Assembly: GCA_905182985.1 (NCBI GenBank)
Contig: CAJJDN010000074.1
Coordinates: 238,104 to 302,103, forward strand
Direction of reading: 5' to 3'
Source of the DNA: Paramecium sonneborni
Taxonomy: Eukaryota > Ciliophora > Oligohymenophorea > Peniculida > Parameciidae
DNA length: 64,000 nucleotides
The first letter of the stretch is position 1; every line of letters starts with the position of its first letter. Under the pieces are notes generated by a model. That model made no database searches. It saw only the letters and a list, made by a program, of their open reading frames with translations, and had not been told where the DNA came from. The position numbers were made by a program, and so were the translations under genes. Positions 22,847 through 36,056 of the stretch are shown here, one piece after another.

Positions 22847-24683
22847 ATGATCACCTAGCTTAGTCAAATAGAAAGAAGTTTATCAAAAATATCTAATCCT
22901 TCTTATCAGTAATAATGAGAATATTGTTAGTACTGTGTAAGGTTCTATGAGACATATTTCAATGAGCTAATCACAAATGACTAGGTCTAAAATTTTAATA
23001 TCATCTCATCCGGAATCTCAATTTCTTCAATTAGATAATGATATTCTCGAAATTTATGATGAATTTGAGAAGAATTACAATACAATATAAGAAACAGATA
23101 AAACTAATACAAAAATTGAAACAAAATAAAAAATTACTGAGCAACCTAAAATTATAAAATAACAGAATAAGTTATTAAAAACTTTTGATGGACTATAATA
23201 ATCTGATCTTGAAATCGAATTTATTAATAGAATATAAATCATTAGATTTAGATTCTATTACTTTAGAATAAGGATTAAAGGAAGATAATGTAAAATTAAA
23301 TATAAATTGCAATTTTAGCTCCTCTTTAGATTCTATTAAACTTCCCTTCTAAAATAACAAGCACTTAATACAAATTATTCGTTTCTACCTCAATAGAATT
23401 CCCAAATAAATTTAATGCTGATCAATCAGTTTAAAGTAGATTTGTAAAGGTGCATTCTAAATAAAATTCCAAATTGTTTTTCGATGATTATGTTTACTTA
23501 ACATTTTATAGTGAATTTGATGCCATTATAGGTATGTAAATAACATTTGGAGAATAATCTACAACATCTAATGGATAAAAATTAGTATAATCAATGATTA
23601 ATCTTGATACATTTCATGAAAGAAGGACTATTCATCCAAAAGACAAGATCTTATAAAATATAGAAATGGCAAAAACTAAGATGTATTCAAAATTAGATGA
23701 AATGCTTAAAGCAAAACGTATAATAAATTAGATTAAATTAGATAGACATACCAAATCATAAGAAACCATTCAAAGATCTAAATTAATATAAAAGGAAGTT
23801 AGATAAACACGATTAATTAAATTATTAGTTAAAGATTAAATAGGATAATTTAGAGAAGTTGAAAAAGTTCATTAAAAAGAATAATAAATCTAAATATTTG
23901 TCAAAAAAAATTGGATTATGATAACAACTTTATTCAATATCTGTAGATAAACTTATAGAAAATTAGAAGTAATAATGTTTTTATTCTAGAAAATAAGACG
24001 CAAAAATAAAATTGCTGCTTAAGCTAACTTATTAGTATGGTAATTACAAACAAAAGCTTTAATTGAAGTTAGAAGATATGGAGATAATCCCTTCATAAGA
24101 TCTCTAAGCAAATCATCTCTCGTATTAACCACATTTACTTCCTACATCTAAGAAAAATGCCTCAATAAAGCTGAAAGAATATTAAGTCAATTTTTAACAG
24201 ATATCATACTCTATTAAACATTTATTAATAAACATATTCATTTGATTTCTAAAAGTATCTTATATATTTTAATTATTTCATTAGTTAAATGTATCTAAAG
24301 AAATTATCGAAAACTTAGATTAGTCAGAAAAAATTTTAAAGATAAATTTCTTAAGGCTTTCAAAGATAAAATTTATATCTTGTACTAAGGTAGAGGAAGT
24401 GATCAGAAACCTAGAATAAATATAGAACAGTATTATATTATTTATTTTAGACATATCATAAATAAATTATTTGAGGAATACTCATTAAAAATAAAACATA
24501 GATGGATAGATTCTCGAAGAGCCATTAATGTTTTGTCAGTTTTAAAAAAAGTAATCTATTCAACATTTTATTTAGAGCTTTTCAGTCTAAAGGTCAGATA
24601 TTAAATTATATTCATTACCTGATGAGTCAGAGATGCAATTGATAATTTAATAATATTACAAACTAAAAAAGTAATTGAGCTGA
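22847..24683 (+). CDS. Uncharacterised protein, tandem paralog 2
   Basis: 579 residues after introns of 22, 29, 21 and 25 nt. It shares with the upstream gene the segment ILEIYDEFEKNYNT, the beta-rich block IIRFRFYYFRIRIKGRQ ... YVYLTFYSEFDAII, the basic helix KIAAQANLLVWQLQTKAL and the C-terminal tail KLYSLPDESEMQLIIQQY. The start codon lies only 94 bp after the neighbour's stop. The C-terminal half is Arg/Lys-rich and predicted helical. No catalytic motif is seen. Its frame is clean, in contrast to paralog 1. Confidence 0.75.
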
Positions 24684-25719
24684 AAAAATTCATTAATTAT
24701 TTAATTTTATTTAAAAAAATTTAATAATTATTCTATATTTAAGTATTCGATTAGATCATAAAAATTATGATTTAAATAAAACCTCATTAGTTTCATAACT
24801 AGGATTAATTTCAGATATTTCTCTCTAATTAATCATATGATACATTCTTTTGATTTCATAATTTTATTATCTATTATATTTTTAATCCATTTTTCATTCA
24901 TCATAAAAGGTTAATTAACAACTAATGATTAAATTGCATTATTTTTTTAAAAATAACAATTTTCTTAAATACTTATTGAATCAAAAATTTAAGAATCATT
25001 TTAATTTTATTTTTTTCAATGAAGTGCAATTTCATGGTATATCTATTACTTAAATGCTTAGAAATAATGATTTTCCTAACAAAGTAAACTAAAAGTAGAT
25101 TTCAAATTGATTACCCTATATTATATGAGAAAATAGATTTTCTATTAAATTATTAATCTTTGCTTACCTTACTTTTTATTGAATTCTTGTGTTTTTTTAT
25201 TTAAATTTCTACAATTTATATTAACAATTTTTAATTAAATACCATTGAATTCTTTTATTTTAAAATTCAAAGACTATTTATTTAATCATTTTACACAAGC
25301 TAGATTTTGTTTTAGAAGAAAGCTTAACAAGTAGTTATAAATTAATTGGTATTAATAAGATGTACTTTAATAATTATATTATAAATTAGATTTTAGATAT
25401 TGTACAATAAAAAATGAATTTATCTATCATAGTAAATAATCATAAAAATTTAGATAATAAAAAAATTGATATGGTTTTGAAATACCCTAATAACTTAAAT
25501 CTGAGATTATAATTCACAAGTACGTCAAAATCAACATATTTTGAAATACTTGTTATTTCTATTTCCTTAAATTAAAAAAAAATAATTAAGTCATAAAGAT
25601 AACAGATAAAAAATATATTAGAGAAAATCTTTTAGGAAATGTTCAACATATAATTATATAAAAGAATTTTATTTTTATCTAAATATATCTGAAATTCATT
25701 TAAATGATTTCTGTGTTTT
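24684..25719 (-). other. Intergenic region with short coding-like fragments
   Basis: About 1 kb. On the minus strand near 24760-24905 the sequence reads MNEKWIKNIIDNKIMKSKEC, and in another frame REISEINPSYETNEVLFKS. This suggests a small decayed or misassigned gene. Nothing else is recognised; most of the interval is A+T-rich and featureless. Confidence 0.3.
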
Positions 25720-26346
25720 TCACTAGAATGAGAAATAAAATTTACCTTTGCATTTCCTAATAAATCAGCAGCTAATTAATTCAAAAATTCAGGTATATTA
25801 TGGCCATTTTTCGCAGATACTTCATAGAATTTATGTCCAAACTTCTTTAAAGTAAAATAATTTATTACTTATACTTTTGCTTTGGCTTCTTCCATTTTAA
25901 TTTTTCTATTTTCTTCTAAATCAATTTTATTCCCTAAAATATATATTAGAGTTTAATCTCCAGTCAATTCTTAAACCATATATATCCATTTTTCTACATC
26001 TTAAAATGATTTCTCATCTAAAAAAGTTACTTTATATTAATTACTTGTGATATCATAGCAAATAACAGCAGCACTTGAATCTTTTATATAACTAGGAATA
26101 AGTGATCTAAATCTTTCTTATCCTGCAGTATCCCAAATTTGGATTCTAATCAATTTCTCATTGAAAATCAAAGTTTTAGAACAAAAATCAACTCCAATTG
26201 ATGGCTAGAAATTTTATAATTTATTTTACACTTGAATCTCCATCAAAGTTACCATTATTCATCCGAGAGATTATTGGTGTTTTTCCAACAGATTGATTTC
26301 CTAGAAAAACAACTTTAAACTTTTGTGCTTGAGTATCTTTATCCAT
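25720..26346 (-). CDS. Rab6-like small GTPase without prenylation tail (possibly decaying)
   Basis: 173 residues after introns of 25, 27, 30 and 23 nt. Rab motifs are present: P-loop GNQSVGKT (followed by Pro where Rab6 has Ser), PSIGVDF switch I, WDTAGQERFRSLIPSYI switch II, GNKIDL and VSAKNG. The sequence around switch II and IKDSSAAVICYDITNEKSF is Rab6-type and close to the intact Rab6 gene at 49747. The frame ends at TGA directly after the fourth intron (ADLLGNAK|stop), so the hypervariable region and the terminal cysteines needed for geranylgeranylation are missing. RMNNGNFDGDSS also departs from the usual RFMYDTF-type helix. It may be a soluble, non-functional or dying paralog. Confidence 0.75.
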
Positions 26347-26871
26347 TTTATCTTTATTAATAATTATAATAGTGTTTTTGATTCTTTTAAATCTTTGATT
26401 AAGATTTTTTAATTGAAATGTTATATATTGTATATTATAAAGAAAAAAGTTCATAATATTTTTAAATTATGAAAATTTGAAATTTTTATTCCAGATTAGG
26501 ACAATCTAGAGAATAAATTTTTAAGATATTATCACAAAACTAATTGTACTTTATAGATTAAAAGATGATTGAGGTAGTTTTTATTAAATTCAAAAATTGA
26601 GCTTTAAAATTCAAGTAGGTTAATAAATTACTTGATCTTGATAAACTAATTGATTGCTTTCATATTTTTTTATTTTTACAATGTAGTTATTATGTCCAAA
26701 ATATTTATATGAAAATATATTTATTATTTAATAATCTATCAGATGAAATACTGTTAAAATATTCATTAAAAATTAAAGTGAGATTTTTAATAAACGTTAA
26801 AACATTTATAAAATAACTTTATTTAGAAAAAATTTAGAATTAAAAAAATTTTTTAATAGTAGATTATTATT
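26347..26871. other. Intergenic region, nothing recognised
   Basis: About 525 bp of A+T-rich sequence between two minus-strand genes. An upstream in-frame ATG for the Rab gene exists at about 26454, but the extension (MNFFLYNIQYITFQLK) is not Rab-like, so I left it out. Confidence 0.45.
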
Positions 26872-28685
26872 TCATTATTTTTTATTTTTCAACTTAGAAA
26901 TCTAATTTTTCTAATTTTGTAATTATTTAGTAAATTGACTTAATTCTTTTTCCTTCTTTTATTTCAATACTATTGTGCTTAAACATTCTATAACTTTTAA
27001 ACATTCATCATATTATTAATCTTCTATCATTGAAAAATTAAATAGAATTAATTTATTTACAACTATATTTTGCATATTTTAATTCTAAAGATATTTAAGT
27101 ATCTAAAAAATAATAGAAGTTAATTAATTTACAAAATTCTCTAAATTTTTCAATCGGTTTTTTTAATAATTTGGTTGCTATTCTTAAATTTTGTAAGGCA
27201 AGATTGCTAAATAAAAATTCTTATTAAACTCTTATGTTTCTGAAAATAATTAGATGGAAACAAATTATTTTAGCGAATCGTAAATTGCCTAAATAATCCA
27301 ATTATTGTTCTTAACAATTTTATTTTACATAATCAAATCAATCCAATTAAATACTGGAAGGTTTGCCTATATATTTCATTTAAATAAACCTTAATTTTAG
27401 TTTAATCAATTAAAAGGAATTAATATCGAATTAAATCAAGTATTTTAAAAAATCTTACTTATAGACTATCAAAGTTTTTCTTTTCTAATTCATCATCAAA
27501 AACACACATATTAAACTATTATTATTGTTAAATATATATCATACTTCCAATAATTAAATTAAAAATAAATTACGATTTACATTCTAGGGTTGATCTGCTA
27601 ACTTAATAACAGAATCTGTATCTAAATCTTAGAAATATCCTTTTTATTAGCAATAATATATGTTCGAATACAAAAAAAATTATTAGTCATCAGTATCTAT
27701 TAATTCTTTATTTTAATATGCTTAAAACAATAACTCATAGGTTTTATCAAAATGATCTTAAGATTACAAATATTGTGCTACCATCACTTTAATCAATAAG
27801 TATTATTTTGAAGAAGTAATATCCCATTCTTTTTAAAGCAATTTAAATAAATAGATATAGATATTCAATAGTAATTTTTTATCTACATCACCATTAAACT
27901 CTAATTATACTGCAAGCCTTGATAAAAATATTATTATGATTTTATATTCATCTATTAAATGGCTTTCTTTTGAATTTTCTAAAAATAAATTAAGTTCATC
28001 TAATCCTAAGTTTATAAATCTTTCAAATTCCTCATCTAAATTTCTTTATTTAAAAATTCTTGCAACTAAAAAGTAAAATATAGGTATTCTAAGTTCATAT
28101 AAGTAACTAATATCATTAGAATCAAATAAAAATTCCTTTTTTATATATTCATACTCCAAATCAATTTGATCTAAATAATCGCTATATAGATTTTATTATT
28201 TTTTACTTCATCCATTAATGTAGCTACTCAAGATTAATTTCAACACCTGAGATCATAATTTTTGTTATTATGCTAGCTGATTTAAGTCTAATAATTCTTA
28301 GTTTAATGCATTATCTTTCTTCTAAATCATAATTTTATTCATCTTATTTATCTTATTTATTTTATTCTAATAACTAAATGATGTCACAATTTATAAATAT
28401 TTAAGTTCTTTTAGTATTTATCTTGAAATCTCCATATTCAAAAGTATAATATAGTGTTTGGTATAAATTTATTCTACACAGCTCATATGAATAATTCATA
28501 ATCCAAAACTTATCATTTTTAATTTACAAAATATTTTCAATTTCTCCTGCTATCTCCATATAATTTTACAGACGTCCTAACAAATCATCAGCATATGTTC
28601 CTATGCTCTTTAATTCATAAATTCTTCTTATTTATTATAACACTTCTCTTGAATATATTTAATTAGAATTACTTTTAATCATCAT
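26872..28685 (-). CDS. Hypothetical helical-repeat-like protein
   Basis: 578 residues after introns of 25, 29 and 23 nt; the spliced length is an exact multiple of three. The whole sequence is helical with alternating hydrophobic and charged residues (REVLQQIRRIYELKSIGTYA, EFERFINLGLDELNLFLENS, YLLIKVMVAQYLQSQDHFDK), suggesting an alpha-solenoid such as degenerate TPRs. It ends with a basic coiled coil (ELSQFTKQLQNQKNQISKLK). No domain can be named. One intron starts with GTTTAT instead of GTA. The second ATG immediately follows the first, so either may start translation. Confidence 0.7.
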
Positions 28686-29017
28686 TCTAAAAATGATAGA
28701 TAGGCTTATTATTTAGCCTCTAATAATCAATCTGTATTATTTTCTAGCTTTAGATTATAGGAGATGAATATTTTTTTAAAAACTTTATCTATCTTGATAT
28801 CCTAAAAAATTTAGTTAACATTTTATTAATCAATTAATAATCTTTTTTGTAATATAAATTAATTCTCTATATATATTTCTACTAAAAGAGAGCTTAAAAT
28901 TTATAACTAAAATTTTTTTAAAAAAAAACAAGTTTATTTTTCAACTTATTATTGTTTAATCTTTTAGTCTACTTATATATTGATATAAGAATATTATTAA
29001 TTTGTAATTTTAAGAAA
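28686..29017. other. Divergent intergenic region, nothing recognised
   Basis: About 330 bp of A+T-rich DNA between a minus-strand gene and the frame starting at 29018. No coding-like or repeated sequence seen. Confidence 0.4.
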
Positions 29018-30121
29018 ATGAATATTTTATCTGAAGAGTATAACGAGAATAAAAGAATCACAGTTGCAAAATTTACAAAAATATTTTCAAAAGCAATTAA
29101 TTAGTATACTTTGATAATAATTTTCCTGATTATTTTAATTTATTTATCACTTTAAAATTGTGTATAGAATGATTTACATTTTTTGGTTTTTTTAGTAATC
29201 TAAAAGCAATTTTTAGCTTAGTTTCGTTTGGATAATAATTTCATTTCTCCAAAAAGAATTAAATTTAATAGTATTTAACTTTTCTATAAAAATAAATAGT
29301 ATAGGTTCCCATAAATAAAATAACAGTTGACTCAATGGCTCAAGAAGGAATTAAAGAATGGAAATTTTTGTTCTTGATCCTACTGCAAAATTTAGAAGGA
29401 AGGATATTTGTAAAAAGGCAGATATGCTGCAACTATATATTTGATCATAAAATTGTTAATTAAAGCACATTTTACAAATTCAATAACACTGTACTATGTA
29501 TTATATAATCACAAATTTAATGAAGGAGTCAAAAGAATGTAGCAAATAGCCTATCATTCAAACTTATATATATGGATCGCTTTTATTCTTATAATAGTCA
29601 TTTTATTATTTTCTTGAGGGAGATCAAGAATACTCAAAATACAAGTAACCTTATTAATGATGAACTCATACAAATACCGTGCGATTCATCATTTTCATAA
29701 TAATTGTATATCTGCATTTTTATAAATTTAATAAACTTGTCCTAAATACAGAGAATAATTGTTACCAGATTCTTAGAAACCATTACTTCGATTAAAATAA
29801 CCATAAGATAAATTAAGATATTTATAAGAAAAACCAAATCAATGTTTGAGTGGCAGAATGAAAAAAAAATTATATAGAAAATCTAATTTATCTGTTCTTT
29901 TCTTCATATTCTCCTCAATCAAAGTTAAAATACTTTATATATAAAAAATTTAATCTAATTTCTATCAAATCTTTTCAAATTCTTTTATTCTATAATTTAG
30001 AATCAATCTTCTAACAATTTTAAAATTTTTATGTTAAAATCTTTTACAAAATAAAAAAAAAAATGATTATGCATTCATTCCTCAACTTTCAGAATCCTTT
30101 GTAAATTTTTATTATTATTGA
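29018..30121 (+). pseudogene. Membrane-protein-like frame with two internal TGA codons
   Basis: One frame runs from ATG at 29018 to TGA at 30119-30121 and is protein-like throughout, except for TGA at 29375-29377 and 29615-29617. It has hydrophobic segments (YTLIIIFLIILIYLSL; LYIWIAFILIIVILLF) and a basic, Pro-rich part (CPKYREQLLPDSQKPLLRLK), then SGRMKKKLYRKSNLSVLF. Neither TGA lies in a GTA...TAG intron of a length that keeps this frame. A GTT...TAG 26-nt intron around the first would shift the frame and end the protein early, at 29523. I read it as a young pseudogene of a membrane protein; no family is recognised. Confidence 0.45.
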
Positions 30122-30428
30122 AATTTAATTAAATTATTTAAGAATTTATTAACAATATGATCTAAATAAGATTTCTATTTTAAGTAAATCTAGATTTTAA
30201 TATTATTAAATTAAATGTATCATTATTCAGAATTATAATTATAAATCTACTTAAATTATGAATTAAAATTAAATTATAAATCTTAAAATTTCAGTTGAAA
30301 TTTCAATAGAATTATGCGAATAATGGGAAATAAAATAATTAAAATATTTATAATAATTTTGATAGAAAATGGATAAAATATATTAGGTAACTAGATAATA
30401 AATTGTTATAAATATTATTTATAAGAGA
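30122..30428. other. Intergenic region, nothing recognised
   Basis: About 300 bp, very A+T-rich with runs of T and A, upstream of the kinase gene. It presumably holds its promoter; no motif can be named. Confidence 0.4.
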
Positions 30429-32194
<1,766 letters not shown>

Positions 32195-32225
32195 TATATA
32201 TAAAATATGATGATTGATTATAAAC

Positions 32226-33322
32226 TCAAAATGAATTACCTTAATCTTTATTTAATGGTCCTTTAATATAATGTTTAGGTGGCCAATAGATAGGATTATA
32301 ATGTGATTTTTATCTGTAATTATCTTCAACAAATTGAATGGTTAAAAAGATACATAAGAATAATGTAAGATAGATAATCCTTTGAACAAATCTAGATAAA
32401 TAAATAATAATAAAATAATACGGATCTATTTTTTAATGCTTTATTAAAACATTGAGTCTCATAATTAAGACCATAGTTAAACCAGTGAATGTCATTCCTA
32501 GACTAAGAAATAATCCTTCGAAACCAAGTTATTATCTTCCATTATTAGTTTTCCATTATAAACCACCTCTGTTGTTTTAAGTAAAGAATGGAACATTATG
32601 AATAATATTATATACAACACCAGCCAAACATGTTATAAAAATGATTACTGATCCTATAAACCATAACTTTGGATTTAAAAACAATGGTCTGCCAATTATA
32701 AATAGAATAGCGCCTAATGTAAATGCACCTAAAAGTACACCTATTACAGTTAGAGCTTCTGATGTTGATGCTTTATAATCAATCTATCTCCCAGTCCTTT
32801 TATTTATAAATTCAAGGAATTTATGTGCTGTAACTGTACCATCCGTATAAGAAATTGACCATTTCATATCTCTCAAATATCTATCTCTTTCATCTTGAGG
32901 TACAAATACAATGTGTGGTTACGACACAAATAAATTAGGAGCTGATACAAATCCAAGTTATTCAAACACTTATTTATTTTTATCATTAAAGGTCATTGTG
33001 GCGAAAAATACAGCTCTCTTTTATTCACTCTTATATAATGCACCTGAATCTCCATAGAATTTGGCTACCTTTTAATATTATTCATTTAAATCATTGCACA
33101 ATTTACAACTAGGAGCCACAAAGTAAATAACTATATCATATGGACGTGGAAATTCCATTGTATAGTAACTTTAATATAGATATGTAATATATACAAATAT
33201 CCAGTTGAATTCAATTCAATAATTCCATCTCGTAATTACATTTCTCTTAACTCATTTGTTTTTTAAGATGCTAATGATTCACCATTAATCAAATTCACCA
33301 AGTATAATATAATTATAATCAT
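32226..33322 (-). CDS. Oligosaccharyltransferase subunit OST3/OST6 family
   Basis: 356 residues after one 26-nt intron. A short hydrophobic N-terminus (MIIIILYLVNLINGESLASQ) acts as signal peptide. A luminal thioredoxin-like domain carries the CxxC motif in FVAPSCKLCNDLNEQYQ. Four membrane segments follow (ALTVIGVLLGAFTLGAILFI; LWFIGSVIIFITCLAGVVY; GLFLSLGMTFTGLTMVLI; IIYLTLFLCIFLTI), then a tail with YNPIYWPPKHYIKGP. Family knowledge: OST3/OST6 (TUSC3/MAGT1) form mixed disulfides with nascent glycoproteins and aid N-glycosylation in the ER. The start ATG overlaps the upstream gene's TGA as ATGA; the next in-frame ATG would remove the signal peptide. Confidence 0.88.
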
Positions 33323-34573
33323 TAATGTTTTTATTAGTATTTATTAAGCTTTTAATAATTTGCATTCATTGTATTCATTTTCACTTCCTCCAATCTTAAA
33401 ATATCTCTCACTTTCTTCTCTACTCTTTTCTCTTACTTCAATTTATATTACAATTTTTAAGATCCCAAATATAAATGATCTAATTATGCTTCTGTTATTG
33501 ATGCATTAGACATATCAAATCCTTCATCTTCATCATTCTTCTCTACATAATCCATCGACTTTATTCTATTATGTTTCACTACTCCTTTTAATCTCTAATG
33601 TTTTTTTGTAACTATACTTGTTGTCATTCTAGGATTGCCCATATCATTTATCTCATGTATTAATTATTACTCTTTTATTCTCTACTACTATTATTATTCC
33701 AAAGGATTCTACAATCTCATCATTGGTCTCTCCTTATTCAATCCATTCCAATAATAACTCATTATTGAACTACTCTAAAATGTACTTGAACTCTTCATTG
33801 TCTTCCATTTCACTACCTTTCTTTACTATTATTGTTATTTATATTGCTCTAATAATTATTTCTTATTCAAATAATTCTTTAACAACTTATCATACTCTTT
33901 ATCAGATAAACTATTACAATTTGGCATATTCTTATGATAAATCTATAAATATTCATCACTACTTTCCTTAAATTATTCCTATAATAAAAAATGATAATGT
34001 TTTGGTGCTATAAAACATGATTGATTCTGTTTCTTCTTCTTTTCCTTCAAAACTGTCATTGTCTACAGTTTATAACTCTTTAAATCATCAATCCATCCTG
34101 ATTACTCTGCTAACTTATTCTGTATCTTCATTCCCAATTCTATCCTATTTAATATCTTCCATTGATTCATTTAATCCCCTTCCCTTCTTAATTATATATT
34201 TTATTAAACCACCTTTATTATTATATTATAATACTTCTGCCAATCTACCCCATCTCTACTTCGCTTTCTCTCTAGCTGCTTATCTCTTTATCTACTATGT
34301 AAAATCTTCATGTCTATTTCTCACTCTCTTTATTTATTATGTCTACTCTAAACCCAACCCAAAGTATCTCTATCTGATAAAATCCTTCTCATCTATATTC
34401 CCACACAAAAATTTCGAAAATGATTATCTAATTCTTTAATTCTTTGGAAGAGTTATCTATTCCAAAGGAGTGTAATTTATCATCTCATCTGGAACCCTCA
34501 ATAACACATTCCTTCTCTTACTCTCCTTATTCTATGAAGGAGTTAAACACAAAGGAGTTCCACTATTTGACAT
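33319..34573 (-). CDS. Hypothetical basic, Gln-rich protein
   Basis: 408 residues after one 28-nt intron (within VSR|SYKL). It starts MSNSGTPLCLTPSQNKESKR. The sequence is rich in Lys, Arg, Gln and Ser with no hydrophobic segment or known domain. Low-complexity Gln runs (KQQQQQRK; LEQQQQQRIKEQQ) and a charged C-terminal coiled coil (KLKQEKRVEKKVRDILRLEE) are visible. The composition suggests a nuclear or cytoskeletal protein. Its TGA overlaps the ATG of the OST3/6 gene. Apparent frames on the plus strand in this region are antisense shadows. Confidence 0.65.
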
Positions 34574-34736
34574 TCTTTTTATTTTAAATTATAATAATTC
34601 TCTATTTACTTTTCTTTTTTTTTTTATTATAATTATTTTAATCAACCATCATATTTTTATTTTAAATGTTCTGTTAATTTAAAAAATCAATTTATACAAA
34701 TTATTAATAGTATAAACAATTATCATAAACAATTAA

Positions 34737-35395
34737 TCATTAATCTCCTATCAATTCTAATATCTACTCTAAAGCTATCTTTTTAAGAAAACTCTTTTTA
34801 TTCATCATCTTCTTACATCTCCCCCTTTTATTATTTGATTTCGGTTAGAACTTTTTTATTTTCTGATAACATTATGATTTTATTAATACCTTCACTTTTT
34901 CAACTTTCCCTTTGGAACTCTAACCTTCAAATCTCCCAATCATCTCTTTGAATCCATAATTTTATGTCTCAAAGAATTTTAATTGGTTTATCTTCTTATT
35001 TTATTCTTTCATTCTCTATAAATCAATATTGCTAAACCAGGATTCTTTCAATAATCTAGAACACTATCCCATATATTAAATTAATTCTGATTCTAAAGAT
35101 AACAATTTCATGCAGAAATGATAATCAACTTTTCTTTCTGTAAATTTTATTAATTTTTTCCTTCTAGAATATTCGGATAAATTGTTCCAAAACCGTTATA
35201 TTTTTATTTCCTAATTTCAATCATTTTCAACATTCTTCTCAATATTAAAATTTATAATACAGAATACCAGCTTAAATGTAGAATTATTATATACATCATC
35301 TTACCATCAATATTGAAATAAAAGCTTATATTACTCTTCTTGCATACTTAAATAAGCATCTCAATGGCTTCCTTCCAAACGGAAAATTTTGACAT
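34737..35395 (-). CDS. Hypothetical small basic protein
   Basis: Starting MSKFSVWKEAIEMLIQVCKK at 35395, the best model removes a 35-nt and a 21-nt intron and gives 200 residues to TGA at 34737-34739. The second intron is in frame and contains a TGA, so retention would stop translation. The C-terminal two thirds are strongly basic and helical (YSRRKKLIKFTERKVDYHF, RGRCKKMMNKKSFLKKIALE). No domain is recognised. The first intron boundary is a guess; another frame is also open for about 100 codons after the start. Confidence 0.5.
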
Positions 35396-36056
35396 TCTTT
35401 CCACCCGCTGAAAAATTCTCCTTTTTTCATTTAATATTTATACTAAATTTAAAACTTTAAACTTAGAATTTGTAATAAACTAAGTTAAAGACGCCTATAT
35501 ACTTAATACATTATTTTATATTTCCTAGAAAATACTAACTCATTTTAGAATATTCAAGTCAAGTCTTAATTATAAATTTTCATCAGATCTGCTTGATTTT
35601 TAAAACTATTCAAAATATATTATTTATTTTTTCATTTTTTATACCATTTATTATATTAGATATATTCATTAAAGTGAAAAAAAATGAACAGTTACATAGC
35701 TAAAATTAATCATAATTTCTCATCATTGTTATTTTGATCTATAATACGTTCATTTATAATATTTTTAAAATTTAATGTTTTGGCTACTTTTAATTAATTA
35801 GGTAGGTTATCCATCATATCTTTATTAATAGAATATTTATAAACAATTTAAGTAAATACTTTGATATAATATATGAAAAAAGGGGGATATATATATAAAA
35901 AAGAAATTAAAATTAATTTATTAACTGACAATTTATGAAATAAATCGTTCTGATTTTATTTGAGAATTATTAAGAAATTTGGAAAGAAATTGTAAATGAG
36001 AATAAGAGATAGAATGAGTAATAATAGATCTGAAGATAATTATTGTCTAATTTATT
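35396..36056 (-). other. Intergenic region with a coding relic at 35710-35890
   Basis: On the minus strand at about 35890-35710 the sequence reads YYIKVFTQIVYKYSINKDMM, then PNQLKVAKTLNFKNIIN, ending at a TGA. This style is seen in the linker between the last helix and the nucleotide-binding domain of potassium channels. No channel body is nearby, so I treat it as a relic of a lost gene. The remaining sequence shows nothing. Confidence 0.3.

Noticed and set aside
26347..26454. N-terminal extension of the Rab6-like protein from the upstream ATG
   Set aside because: The extension has no Rab-like sequence, while the ATG at 26346 gives the usual distance to the P-loop.
33723..34439. Two plus-strand open frames (33723-33971 and 34017-34439) rich in Ser, Leu, Tyr and Phe
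   Set aside because: They lie antisense to a clean minus-strand gene with sensible composition; they are shadows of its Lys/Gln/Glu codons.
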